In this document: piece by piece, positions 41,746-50,071 of the stretch
How the letters are laid out: each line of letters opens with the position of its first letter
Position numbering within the stretch: the stretch's first letter is position 1
NCBI GenBank assembly: GCA_021817045.1
Contig: JAKAWG010000004.1
Span: forward strand, 1-64,000
Length of the DNA: 64,000 nucleotides
From: Acidobacteriota bacterium
Lineage (GTDB): Bacteria > Acidobacteriota > Terriglobia > UBA7540
Direction of reading: 5' to 3'
Notes under the pieces: generated by a model
What the model saw: only the letters and a program-made list of their open reading frames with translations
Database searches by the model: none
Told to the model about the DNA's origin: nothing
Made by a program: the position numbers and the translations under genes

Positions 41746-43821
41746 GTGCCATTCTTCAACTTGAAGTCCGTTGGGCGCTGCGACGCGATGGAAGCCTGCC
41801 AGGATACTCTGCCGGCGGAGGCGCACAGTTTTGCTTTCGATATTAGGCCCCACCAAATCGCCACAATCCGTCTTGAAGGGAGCCCGGGTTCTCAAACCGC
41901 CTCAATATTGAGAGCTCGCGCACCCCAAAGCGTGCTGCTGAATCCCATTGACATGGAACTCGGGGAGTACAGTCTAACGAGTGGTGAGTTTTCCTTGGGC
42001 GCCCGGCGGCTGACTGATGGCAGGGTCAGCTTCCGCGTTTGGGCGGCAAGGCACGGGCGAGTCGACTTGGAACTCGTTGAGCCACAGAAGCGGTGCATCC
42101 CCATGCGAAAGTGCGAGCGTGGCTACTTTGAGGCGGTGTTGGAAGATGTCGCGCCAAGCAGCCTTTATCGCTACGTGCTGGAAGGGGAGCTGACTCGACC
42201 GGACCCGGCCTCTCGCTTCCAACCTCGCGGAGTCCATGGGCCGAGTCAGTTAGTTGAGACCGGTTCGATGGTGTGGACGGACCAGGACTGGAAGGGTCTT
42301 CCACTGGCCGATTACACCATCTATGAGCTGCATGTCGGCACTTTCACCGAGCGCGGAACGTTTGATGCCGTGATCCCTCATTTGGACGAACTGAAGCGGC
42401 TCGGCATTACGGCTGTGGAATTGATGCCGGTGGCGCAATTTCCGGGGAGCCGGAACTGGGGATACGATGGCGTTTATCCGTTTGCCGTGCAGGATAGCTA
42501 TGGCGGACCGGAAGCGCTGAATCGATTGGTAAATGCCTGCCACGAGCGCGGGCTCGCGGTAGTCCTTGACGTCGTCTACAACCATCTTGGGCCTGAAGGT
42601 AACTATCTGGCGGATTTCAGCCCTTATTTCACGGACCGGTACCGGACGCCGTGGGGAAGCGCAATCAACTTCGACGGCCCGCGCAGCGACGAGGTGGTCC
42701 GATTTTTTATCGAGAACGCGCTCTATTGGTTGAACGAATTTCATGTGGACGCCCTGCGGCTGGACGCCATTCACGGGATCGCCGATCGCAATGCTCATCC
42801 TTTCCTGGAGCTTTTGGCGCGAGCTGTTAAGGCGCTGCGACACCGGACTGGCCGCAACATGTACGTGATCCCCGAAAGTGATTTGAATGACGTTCGCTTT
42901 ATCGAGCCTTTTGAAAAGGGCGGCTACGGCCTCGACGCGCAGTGGAGCGACGATCTTCACCATGCGCTCCACGCTCTCTTGACCGGAGAGCGATCTGGCT
43001 ATTACCAGGATTTCGGAAAGTTCGATCATTTGGTCAAAGCTCTGCGCGAAGGGTTCGTGTATTCAGGCCAATATTCAGCGTACCGGCAGCGGCGGCACGG
43101 GAATTCTTCGCAAGCGATCCCTGCCAACCGATTTGTGGTGTTTGCGCAGAATCACGACCAGGTGGGCAATCGCATGATGGGAGATCGCCTGAGCACGCTC
43201 GTCCCGTTTGACACCTTGAAGCTTGCTGCCGGTGTCGTACTCCTTTCACCGTTCATCCCGCTCCTCTTTATGGGCGAAGAATACGGCGAAGAAGCGCCTT
43301 TCTATTTTTTTTCCAGTTTCGAGGACCCTGGTTTGGTGAACGCAGTCCGCGTGGGGCGGCGGGAAGAGTTCAAAAGATTCGGCTGGAAGGGGGAGCCGCC
43401 TGATCCGCAAGCGGAAAGCACGTTTCTTGCGTCCAAACTGCGACGCGATCTTGCGGTCAGCGGCCATCACAGTGTATTAATGCAATATTACGCGCAACTC
43501 ATCGCGCTGAGAAATGGATGCCGGCCTCTAGCATGGCTGGATAAGAAGACGATGGAGTTGGAGGTGCACGAAAAAGAGCGGTTGCTTCTGATGCGCCGCT
43601 GGCTTCAAGACGATGAGGTGATTGTCATCTTCGGCTTTGCCGATCGCTCCGTTGAGTGCCCGTTGGCAATTCCGGGCGGGCGATGGCGAAAACTCCTGGA
43701 TTCCTCCGAAGCGTGTTGGCACGGCGGGGGCAGTTGTGTTCCCGATCATCTCGAGTCCGGGGGGCTAACCACCTTGGAGGTTCCGGCAAGTGCCGTCGTG
43801 GTGTTCGGACGGGAGAGATAA
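41746..43821 (+). CDS. treZ: malto-oligosyltrehalose trehalohydrolase (TreZ) with N-terminal extension
   Basis: This 691-aa GH13 protein releases trehalose from malto-oligosyltrehalose. It shows an N-terminal beta domain (SFRVWAARHGRVDLELVEP), IYELHVGTFTERGTFDAVIPHLDELKRLGITAVELMPVAQFPGSRNWGYDGVYPFAVQDSYGG, VLDVVYNHLGPEGNYL, VDALRLDAIHGI, VIPESDLND and FAQNHDQVGNRMMGDRLS, all diagnostic for TreZ. GTG 41746 has GGAGAG 7 bases upstream, giving about 80 residues before the normal TreZ start. Part of this (EAHSFAFDIRPHQIATIRLEG) looks like the closing strands of a GH38 mannosidase. An internal ATG at 41953 would remove it. It leads the treZ-GH57-treY cluster. Confidence 0.9.
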   Translation: MPFFNLKSVGRCDAMEACQDTLPAEAHSFAFDIRPHQIATIRLEGSPGSQTASILRARAPQSVLLNPIDMELGEYSLTSGEFSLGARRLTDGRVSFRVWAARHGRVDLELVEPQKRCIPMRKCERGYFEAVLEDVAPSSLYRYVLEGELTRPDPASRFQPRGVHGPSQLVETGSMVWTDQDWKGLPLADYTIYELHVGTFTERGTFDAVIPHLDELKRLGITAVELMPVAQFPGSRNWGYDGVYPFAVQDSYGGPEALNRLVNACHERGLAVVLDVVYNHLGPEGNYLADFSPYFTDRYRTPWGSAINFDGPRSDEVVRFFIENALYWLNEFHVDALRLDAIHGIADRNAHPFLELLARAVKALRHRTGRNMYVIPESDLNDVRFIEPFEKGGYGLDAQWSDDLHHALHALLTGERSGYYQDFGKFDHLVKALREGFVYSGQYSAYRQRRHGNSSQAIPANRFVVFAQNHDQVGNRMMGDRLSTLVPFDTLKLAAGVVLLSPFIPLLFMGEEYGEEAPFYFFSSFEDPGLVNAVRVGRREEFKRFGWKGEPPDPQAESTFLASKLRRDLAVSGHHSVLMQYYAQLIALRNGCRPLAWLDKKTMELEVHEKERLLLMRRWLQDDEVIVIFGFADRSVECPLAIPGGRWRKLLDSSEACWHGGGSCVPDHLESGGLTTLEVPASAVVVFGRER

Positions 43822-43911
43822 CCGTCAGGTTTCAGGGGTCTCCGAAACACGAGAGCCTCTACGATCGTGCATGAACCTCGCTGGCCAAATTAATCGGTAA
43901 CGGAATTGACG

Positions 43912-46353
43912 ATGGGATACATCTGCATTCATGGACACTTTTATCAGCCGCCACGGGAGAACCCCTGGCTCGAAGCCGTAGAGCTGCAAGAATCAGCCCA
44001 CCCCTATCACGACTGGAACGAGCGGATCACTGCGGAGTGTTATGCACCCAATGCCGCCTCTCGAATTATGGACGAGCAGAAGCGAATCCGGCGAATCGTC
44101 AACAATTATTCCAAAATCAGCTTTAATTTCGGTCCTACCTTGATCTCGTGGATTGAGGCCCGCCATCCGAATCTTTACACCGCAATTCTCGAAGCCGACC
44201 GGGAAAGCCAGAAGAGTTTTGGCGGTCACGGGTCAGCCTTGGCACAGCCGTACAATCACATGATCATGCCGCTGGCCAATGAACGCGACAAACTAACTCA
44301 GACCCTTTGGGGTATTTTGGACTTCGAACATAGATTCAAACGAAAACCGGAGGGAATGTGGCTACCAGAGACGGCCGTTGACCTCCCTACCCTTGAAATT
44401 CTGGCGGATTTGGGGATGCGGTTTACGATTCTCGCCCCCAACCAAGCTCATCGGATCCGAAAAATCGGCGGCAAGAAGTGGAGAGATGTCAGCAACAGCC
44501 GGATCGATCCTACGATGGCTTATCGCCTGCATCTGCCCTCGGGACGGACGATAAACCTTTTCTTCTACGATGGACCGATTTCGCGCGCACTCGCATTTGA
44601 GCAGCTGCTCGACAACGGAGAAGACTTCGCGCAGCGGCTGCTGGGCGCATTTTCGGAGGAAACACGCCCCTGGCCTGAGTTGGTTCATATCGCCAGCGAC
44701 GGAGAGACTTACGGTCACCACCGCCGCCACGGAGATATGGCGCTAGCGTACGCTATCAGCTATATTGAATCCAATCAACTCGCCGAGATTACGAATTACG
44801 GCCACTACCTGGAGCGCCATCCGCCTACGCACGAAGTGGAGATTTTTGAAAATAGCTCCTGGAGCTGCGCGCACGGCATTGAGCGCTGGCGAAGCGACTG
44901 CGGGTGCAATTCGGGTGGTCATCCCGAATGGAACCAGGAGTGGCGGGCGCCTCTGCGCGACGCTTTCGACTGGCTGCGTGACGAGCTGGCTCCCCGTTGC
45001 GAGGCGAAGGGTCAAGGACTCTTGAAGGACTTGTGGGCGGCGCGGAACGACTATATCCAGGTAGTGCTGGATCGCTCGGACGAGAGCCTCCGAAGCTTTT
45101 TCGAAAAGCACGCAGCGCGCGCGCTGAGCGAAGAAGAGACGGTAGCTGTGTTGAAGCTGTTCGAGATTCAGCGTCACGCGATGCTCATGTATACGAGTTG
45201 CGGGTGGTTCTTTGACGAACTTTCGGGTCTCGAAACGGTTCAGGTGATGCAATACGCTGGACGCGCTGTCCAACTCAGCGGGGAAATGTTGCAAGATCCG
45301 GTGGAACCGCAGTTCCTCGAACGCCTGTCGAAAGCGCCGAGCAACATTCCCGAGCATCGAGACGGTACGCTTATTTATGAGAAATTTGTGAAGCCAGCCT
45401 TTGTAAGCCTCAGAAAACTGGGCACTCACTATGCCATTCGTTCCCTGTTTGAACCTTATGAAGGTCAGGCGAGAATCTTCAGCTACGCCGTCCAGCGCGC
45501 GGCAGCCTCGGAATTTCGCTTTGGCGAGTCCCAGGAAAAGAAGGCCTTGGTGGGCTGGGCACGATTTACCTCGACTGTGACTCGTGAGTCCGGTGCGCTC
45601 AGCTTCGTTGCTCTGCAGGCCGGTGATCATAACCCGATTGGTACAGCTCGGCGGTTCGGTGGAGAGCAGGCGTACGCGGACTTGGTAATCCGGCTACAGG
45701 AGGTCCTTGCGCGCAACGATCTTCAAGAGATCAGCCGGATAATTCAGACCATGTTTGAAGACGAGCCCTCTTCCCTGAGCGTCCTTTTCCGCGACGAGCA
45801 ACAGCGGATCCTGCGCGCGGTTATCGAGAACGAATGGACGGTGGCGGAAGAGGCATTCCGCCACGTATATCCCCAGGTTATCTCCGTCCTGCGGGCGCTT
45901 TCACGAACGGGAACTGTCCTTCCCGTGCCGCGTGCGTTTGCTGCAATTTCCGAGTTCGTTCTTAACACCCAGCTTCATCACGTACTGGCAGCGGATGAGA
46001 TAGACCTGGAAGTTGTGCGAAACCTTGTCGGTGACGCAAAATCCGCAAGAGTGAACCTTGACGTGCCGACACTCGAGTACGCTCTTCGCACAAACTTGGA
46101 GCAGCTTGCGAAGCGATTGAACGAGCACCCGGACGACCTGGAAACGATAAGGAAGCTCGATGCGAGAGCGCAAGCGGCCGAAGCGTTACCATTCGACGTG
46201 AATTTGTGGACCGCGCAGAACATCTGTTATGAACTGCTTCAGTCAGCCCTGCCGGCTCACGAAAAGCGGGCCAGCGAGGGCGACGAGGGTGCGAAAATGT
46301 GGGTCAGCCAGTTTCGCGCGCTGGCCGAAAAGTTGTACCTCCTCGTGGAATAG
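43912..46353 (+). CDS. GH57-family protein with DUF3536 domain
   Basis: This 813-aa protein has an N-terminal GH57 barrel: MGYICIHGHFYQPPRENPWLEAVELQESAHPYHDWNERITAECY, RIVNNYSKISFNFGPTLISWI, the catalytic glutamate in GMWLPETAVDLPTLEIL (E153), and HIASDGETYGHHRRHGDMALAYA. The DUF3536 region fills roughly 330-813. Characterised GH57 enzymes act on alpha-glucans (amylase, branching enzyme, 4-alpha-glucanotransferase); the role of this DUF3536 branch is not established. ATG 43912 fits the family N-terminus; the TTG two codons before is less likely. It lies between treZ and treY and ends 6 bases before treY, so it probably prepares or trims maltodextrin for trehalose synthesis. Confidence 0.85.
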   Translation: MGYICIHGHFYQPPRENPWLEAVELQESAHPYHDWNERITAECYAPNAASRIMDEQKRIRRIVNNYSKISFNFGPTLISWIEARHPNLYTAILEADRESQKSFGGHGSALAQPYNHMIMPLANERDKLTQTLWGILDFEHRFKRKPEGMWLPETAVDLPTLEILADLGMRFTILAPNQAHRIRKIGGKKWRDVSNSRIDPTMAYRLHLPSGRTINLFFYDGPISRALAFEQLLDNGEDFAQRLLGAFSEETRPWPELVHIASDGETYGHHRRHGDMALAYAISYIESNQLAEITNYGHYLERHPPTHEVEIFENSSWSCAHGIERWRSDCGCNSGGHPEWNQEWRAPLRDAFDWLRDELAPRCEAKGQGLLKDLWAARNDYIQVVLDRSDESLRSFFEKHAARALSEEETVAVLKLFEIQRHAMLMYTSCGWFFDELSGLETVQVMQYAGRAVQLSGEMLQDPVEPQFLERLSKAPSNIPEHRDGTLIYEKFVKPAFVSLRKLGTHYAIRSLFEPYEGQARIFSYAVQRAAASEFRFGESQEKKALVGWARFTSTVTRESGALSFVALQAGDHNPIGTARRFGGEQAYADLVIRLQEVLARNDLQEISRIIQTMFEDEPSSLSVLFRDEQQRILRAVIENEWTVAEEAFRHVYPQVISVLRALSRTGTVLPVPRAFAAISEFVLNTQLHHVLAADEIDLEVVRNLVGDAKSARVNLDVPTLEYALRTNLEQLAKRLNEHPDDLETIRKLDARAQAAEALPFDVNLWTAQNICYELLQSALPAHEKRASEGDEGAKMWVSQFRALAEKLYLLVE

Positions 46354-46359
46354 GTGCTC

Positions 46360-49215
46360 ATGGCCTCACTTCGGATTCCTGTCGCCTCCTACCGGCTGCA
46401 AATGAACGGGCAGCTTCGTTTCGAAGACGCCCGGTTGCTTGTCCCGTACTTGCACAATCTCGGCATCACCGACCTATACCTCTCTCCCATTCTGCAGGCT
46501 CGCAGCAAGAGCATGCACGGCTATGATGTGACCGATCCGACACGGCTTAACTCCGAAATCGGAAGTGAAGAGGAATTTCAAGCATTAGCAGGGGAGCTTC
46601 GGCGGCTGGGAATGGGTGTGCTTCTTGACATCGTTCCTAACCATCTGGTGGCGAGCATCGAAAACCCCTGGTGGAGTGACGTGCTCGAAAATGGACCCAG
46701 CTCAGCTTACGCCGCCTACTTCGATATCGATTGGCATCCTCCCAAAAAGAGCCTCGACAACAAGCTTTTGTTGCCGATCTTAACGCGTCCGTACGCAGAG
46801 GTCCTCGAGCAGGGTGAGCTTTCGGTGATTCTCGAAGAAAGCGGATTTTACCTTCGGTATCAGAATAGCAAGCTGCCCCTTGCACCTAAGTCCTATGCTC
46901 GCATTCTTGAACACCGGCTCGAAGATTTTCGCCTGGAGTCTGAACCCGAAGGCCCGGAATTCCGCGAACTGAGTGGCATTTTAGCTGCGCTGGCGGAGTT
47001 GCCCAAGCGCGTGGCGCTGCCAGGTGAGATCGCAGGGGAAAGAAGGCAGCGAACCCAGGAAGTCAAGGAAAGGGTTTGGCGTCTTTATAACCGCTCTCCC
47101 GTGATCCGATCGTTCGTCGATCGAAATTTACGCTGGTTGAACGGGCGAAGGGGTAAGCCCGCAAAGTTTGTGCCTTTGGACGAATTGCTGGTGCAGCAGG
47201 CCTACGTTCTCTCGTTCTGGAAATCTGGAAACGAAGAGATCAATTATCGCCGGTTTTCCAGTATCCCTGACCTCGTCGGGGTCCGCGTCGAAGACCCGCT
47301 TGTATTCGATGCGATCCACTCAACTGTTCTGCGGTTGGCGGAGAGCGGAGCGATCACCGGACTGCGTATCGACCATATCGATGGGCTGCGTGACCCCCTG
47401 GGTTACCTCCGATGGCTGCAGGAGCGGCTGGGAGCGGCCGAGCCTGAGGCCACGCGTCCGGGATTTTACGTTGTCGTAGAGAAAATTCTCTCGAACGGGG
47501 AAACGCTGCCTGCGAACTGGCTGGTTTTTGGTACCACGGGTTACGACTTTTTGAATGCGGTCAACCGTTTGTTCGTCGACGTGGACGGACTGAAATCGCT
47601 CGAGAGCGTCTACCGGAACTACTGCCCCGCAGCCCAGGGCTTGGAAGACCTGATCTACGAAAAGAAGACGCAGGTCATGGAAACGATACTCGGTGTCGAG
47701 ATGCGGTCGCTCGCCCACCGCCTGCGCCTGCTGGCCGAACAGGATCGGTACGCGCGGGACCTTTCCCATGACGATCTTTCCAAAGCGCTAGCCGAAGTGA
47801 CGGCTTGTCTCCGGGTTTATCGCACGTATGCTCGGGATTTCTCCATGACTTCCGCTGATCACGCTGGGATTCAGCAGGCGATCGAGGCGGCGCGCAGGCG
47901 CAACCCAAGCCTCGCGCCAGAGTGTCTTGCGTTCGTAGGGGACGTACTGCACCTGCGGCCGAAACCGCACCTTTCCTCCGGCCAGACGGAGGCGAATCTC
48001 GACTTCGTCATGCGCTGGCAGCAATTCAGCGGACCGATTATGGCAAAGGGCTTCGAAGACACGGCTCTTTACACTTACAATCCCCTCGCATCCCTGAACG
48101 AAGTCGGAAGCGCCTTCTGGCCCGATATGTCGCTCGACGCTTTTCACGATTTCTGCCGCTCCCGCAAGCGCGAATGGCCTGATACCCTCAATGCCACCTC
48201 CACACACGACACCAAGCGCTCCGAGGATGTTCGCGCCCGTCTCAATGTGCTTTCTGAATTAGCCGGGGCGTGGAAAGAGCACTTAACCAAGTGGACGCGC
48301 TGGAATGCCGCCTGGAAGACAAAGATCGAGGGCCAGGCCGTACCTGACACTAATGAAGAAATCCTGCTTTACCAGACAATGCTCGGCGCTTGGCCGCTGG
48401 ACGAATCGGAGGTCTGCATTTTCCAGGAGCGACTCCAGGAGTTTATGGTGAAGGCCGCACGCGAGGCGAAAATCCACACCCAGTGGGAGCAGCCCGACAA
48501 CCGGCACGAAAAGTCCCTTTGCCGTTTTATCGATGCGATCGTGAAAAGATCGCGTAACAACCGGTTCTTGGCTGATTTTTTGCGATTCCAGCGCACAATA
48601 AGCTTTCACGGAGCTCTTAATTCGCTGGCGCAAGTCATGATCAAGATCGGCGCTCCGGGAACACCCGACTTCTACCAGGGGTCGGAGCTGTGGGCCTTTC
48701 GGCTGGTTGACCCAGACAATCGGGGCACCGTCGATTTTGAGAAAAGAATTCGGGCGCTTGCGCAGCTGCGAGCATTGGAAGCTGAACGAGGGCCGGCGAT
48801 GATTCGGGAGTTGCTCGATCGTTGGGAGGACGGGCACATCAAGCTGTTCCTTGTCGAGAGGGGCCTCCACTTTCGCAAAAAGCATGCTCGCCTTTTCCAG
48901 GATGGTGAGTATATTCCCCTCAAAGCGGCGGGACAAAAAGGCGAGAACGTCTGCGCGTTCTTACGGAACGCGGGAAAGTCATGGGCGCTGATTGCCGTGC
49001 CGAGATTCACAACTCGGCTGACGAACGGAGTGAGTGCGCCTCTCGGCAAGTCAGCCTGGGGTAGCAGCGCATTGCCGCTCGAAGACCGCGTCCCGCGTGT
49101 GTGGAAAAACACTCTGACCGGCGAAACCGTTTCGGCGACGGCGGCAAGACATCAAGCTTCGCTGCCGCTCGCAGCATTGTTCAGCCACTTCCCAGTAGCG
49201 TTGCTTCAAAACTAG
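46360..49215 (+). CDS. treY: malto-oligosyltrehalose synthase (TreY)
   Basis: This 951-aa GH13 enzyme turns the reducing-end glucose of maltodextrin into a trehalose unit. It has the classic TreY opening IPVASYRLQMNGQLRFEDARLLVPYLHNLGITDLYLSPILQARSKSMHGYDVTDP, VLLDIVPNHLVAS, TGLRIDHIDGLRDPLGYL, VVVEKILSNGETLP, STHDTKRSEDVRARLNVL and KIGAPGTPDFYQGSELW. The usual length is 700-950 aa. ATG 46360 with GTG 46354 as alternative; the gap to the GH57 stop is 6 bases or none. Its TAG overlaps the stop of the convergent iclR-type gene by 4 bases (CTAG). TreZ is encoded upstream; a glycogen-debranching TreX is not in the window. Confidence 0.94.
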   Translation: MASLRIPVASYRLQMNGQLRFEDARLLVPYLHNLGITDLYLSPILQARSKSMHGYDVTDPTRLNSEIGSEEEFQALAGELRRLGMGVLLDIVPNHLVASIENPWWSDVLENGPSSAYAAYFDIDWHPPKKSLDNKLLLPILTRPYAEVLEQGELSVILEESGFYLRYQNSKLPLAPKSYARILEHRLEDFRLESEPEGPEFRELSGILAALAELPKRVALPGEIAGERRQRTQEVKERVWRLYNRSPVIRSFVDRNLRWLNGRRGKPAKFVPLDELLVQQAYVLSFWKSGNEEINYRRFSSIPDLVGVRVEDPLVFDAIHSTVLRLAESGAITGLRIDHIDGLRDPLGYLRWLQERLGAAEPEATRPGFYVVVEKILSNGETLPANWLVFGTTGYDFLNAVNRLFVDVDGLKSLESVYRNYCPAAQGLEDLIYEKKTQVMETILGVEMRSLAHRLRLLAEQDRYARDLSHDDLSKALAEVTACLRVYRTYARDFSMTSADHAGIQQAIEAARRRNPSLAPECLAFVGDVLHLRPKPHLSSGQTEANLDFVMRWQQFSGPIMAKGFEDTALYTYNPLASLNEVGSAFWPDMSLDAFHDFCRSRKREWPDTLNATSTHDTKRSEDVRARLNVLSELAGAWKEHLTKWTRWNAAWKTKIEGQAVPDTNEEILLYQTMLGAWPLDESEVCIFQERLQEFMVKAAREAKIHTQWEQPDNRHEKSLCRFIDAIVKRSRNNRFLADFLRFQRTISFHGALNSLAQVMIKIGAPGTPDFYQGSELWAFRLVDPDNRGTVDFEKRIRALAQLRALEAERGPAMIRELLDRWEDGHIKLFLVERGLHFRKKHARLFQDGEYIPLKAAGQKGENVCAFLRNAGKSWALIAVPRFTTRLTNGVSAPLGKSAWGSSALPLEDRVPRVWKNTLTGETVSATAARHQASLPLAALFSHFPVALLQN

Positions 49216-50018
49216 CCTGTTTTTGTATGGCCCTTGGGCGCGCTCCCCTCCAGCTCTGCCGTAATTTCACCCGCTGCTTCCCTGAGTAAGTTGGTGAGTC
49301 TTTCCGTAACTTCGGGCGTCACCCGAAACTTTGGAGACGAGATGCTTATGGCCGCACTGACCCTTCCTTCGTTGGAGATAGGGAATCCGATGCAATATCC
49401 GCCGTCAACCGTCTCCTCGCGGTCCTCCGCATAGCCTTGCTCACGGACGGTGGCGAACTCATTTTGGATGGCGAGCTGGTCAACCAGCGTGTGTTTTGTA
49501 AGGCGATAAACACCATAAACATCGAGCAGCGTTTGCGTCACGGCTTCGTCCTGAAATGCGGCAATCGCTTTGCCCAACGAGGAAGCGTAGGGCTGCAAGA
49601 TTCTGCCAACGGTGTTTGACATTTTGATGTGGTGCGGGCTTTCAAAGACATCAACCACACGAATATGGTCATCCAGAAGGCGGGCGAGCGTGACCGTCTC
49701 GCCGCACTTGCTCTGGAGCTCGCGGCAAAAATGGTTCGCCAGCCGTCGGAGGGCACTGAGATCGCCCTGCATTCCGGCGACGGAGCCTCCCACTTCGAGT
49801 CGATAACCCTTGCCGACGTCGCGGGAGACATAACCCAAATTCTCCAAAGTACGGAGCAACCTCAAGGCGGAGGGTCTTCCAAGATTGGCAAGCGCGGCGA
49901 GCTCGCTGAGGGACATCGAGCGGCTCTCCCCCCCGAGGCACTGCAAGATCTTCAGCCCCATGGCCAACGCACGAGAATTAGTTGACGACGAGACCGATCG
50001 CCTGGACGCTGAAGTCAT
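49212..50018 (-). CDS. IclR family transcriptional regulator
   Basis: This 268-aa protein starts at ATG 50018 after GAGGGG; the longer frame to 50159 runs into the GH3 gene. The N-terminal winged helix-turn-helix is ALAMGLKILQCLGGESRSMSLSELAALANLGRPSALRLLRTLENLGYVSRD (about 15-70). The C-terminal effector domain includes NTVGRILQPYASSLGKAIAAF, EFATVREQGYAEDREETVDGGYCIGFPI and AAISISSPKFRVTPE. IclR proteins usually bind short palindromes and sense small organic or sugar acids. It lies 53 bases after the GH3 gene on the same strand, so it is probably cotranscribed from the control region at 52661-52878, and is the best candidate regulator of that element. Confidence 0.9.
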   Translation of the reverse strand: MTSASRRSVSSSTNSRALAMGLKILQCLGGESRSMSLSELAALANLGRPSALRLLRTLENLGYVSRDVGKGYRLEVGGSVAGMQGDLSALRRLANHFCRELQSKCGETVTLARLLDDHIRVVDVFESPHHIKMSNTVGRILQPYASSLGKAIAAFQDEAVTQTLLDVYGVYRLTKHTLVDQLAIQNEFATVREQGYAEDREETVDGGYCIGFPISNEGRVSAAISISSPKFRVTPEVTERLTNLLREAAGEITAELEGSAPKGHTKTG

Positions 50019-50071
50019 AACGAAATCGCCCCTCTTCCCTGACAGGCTACGACTATTCTTCCGCAGCCAGT

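Noticed and set aside
42250-43029. 259-codon minus-strand ORF
   Set aside because: Antisense shadow of treZ; no family features or ribosome binding site.
44743-45630. 295-codon minus-strand ORF
   Set aside because: Antisense shadow of the GH57/DUF3536 gene; no family features.
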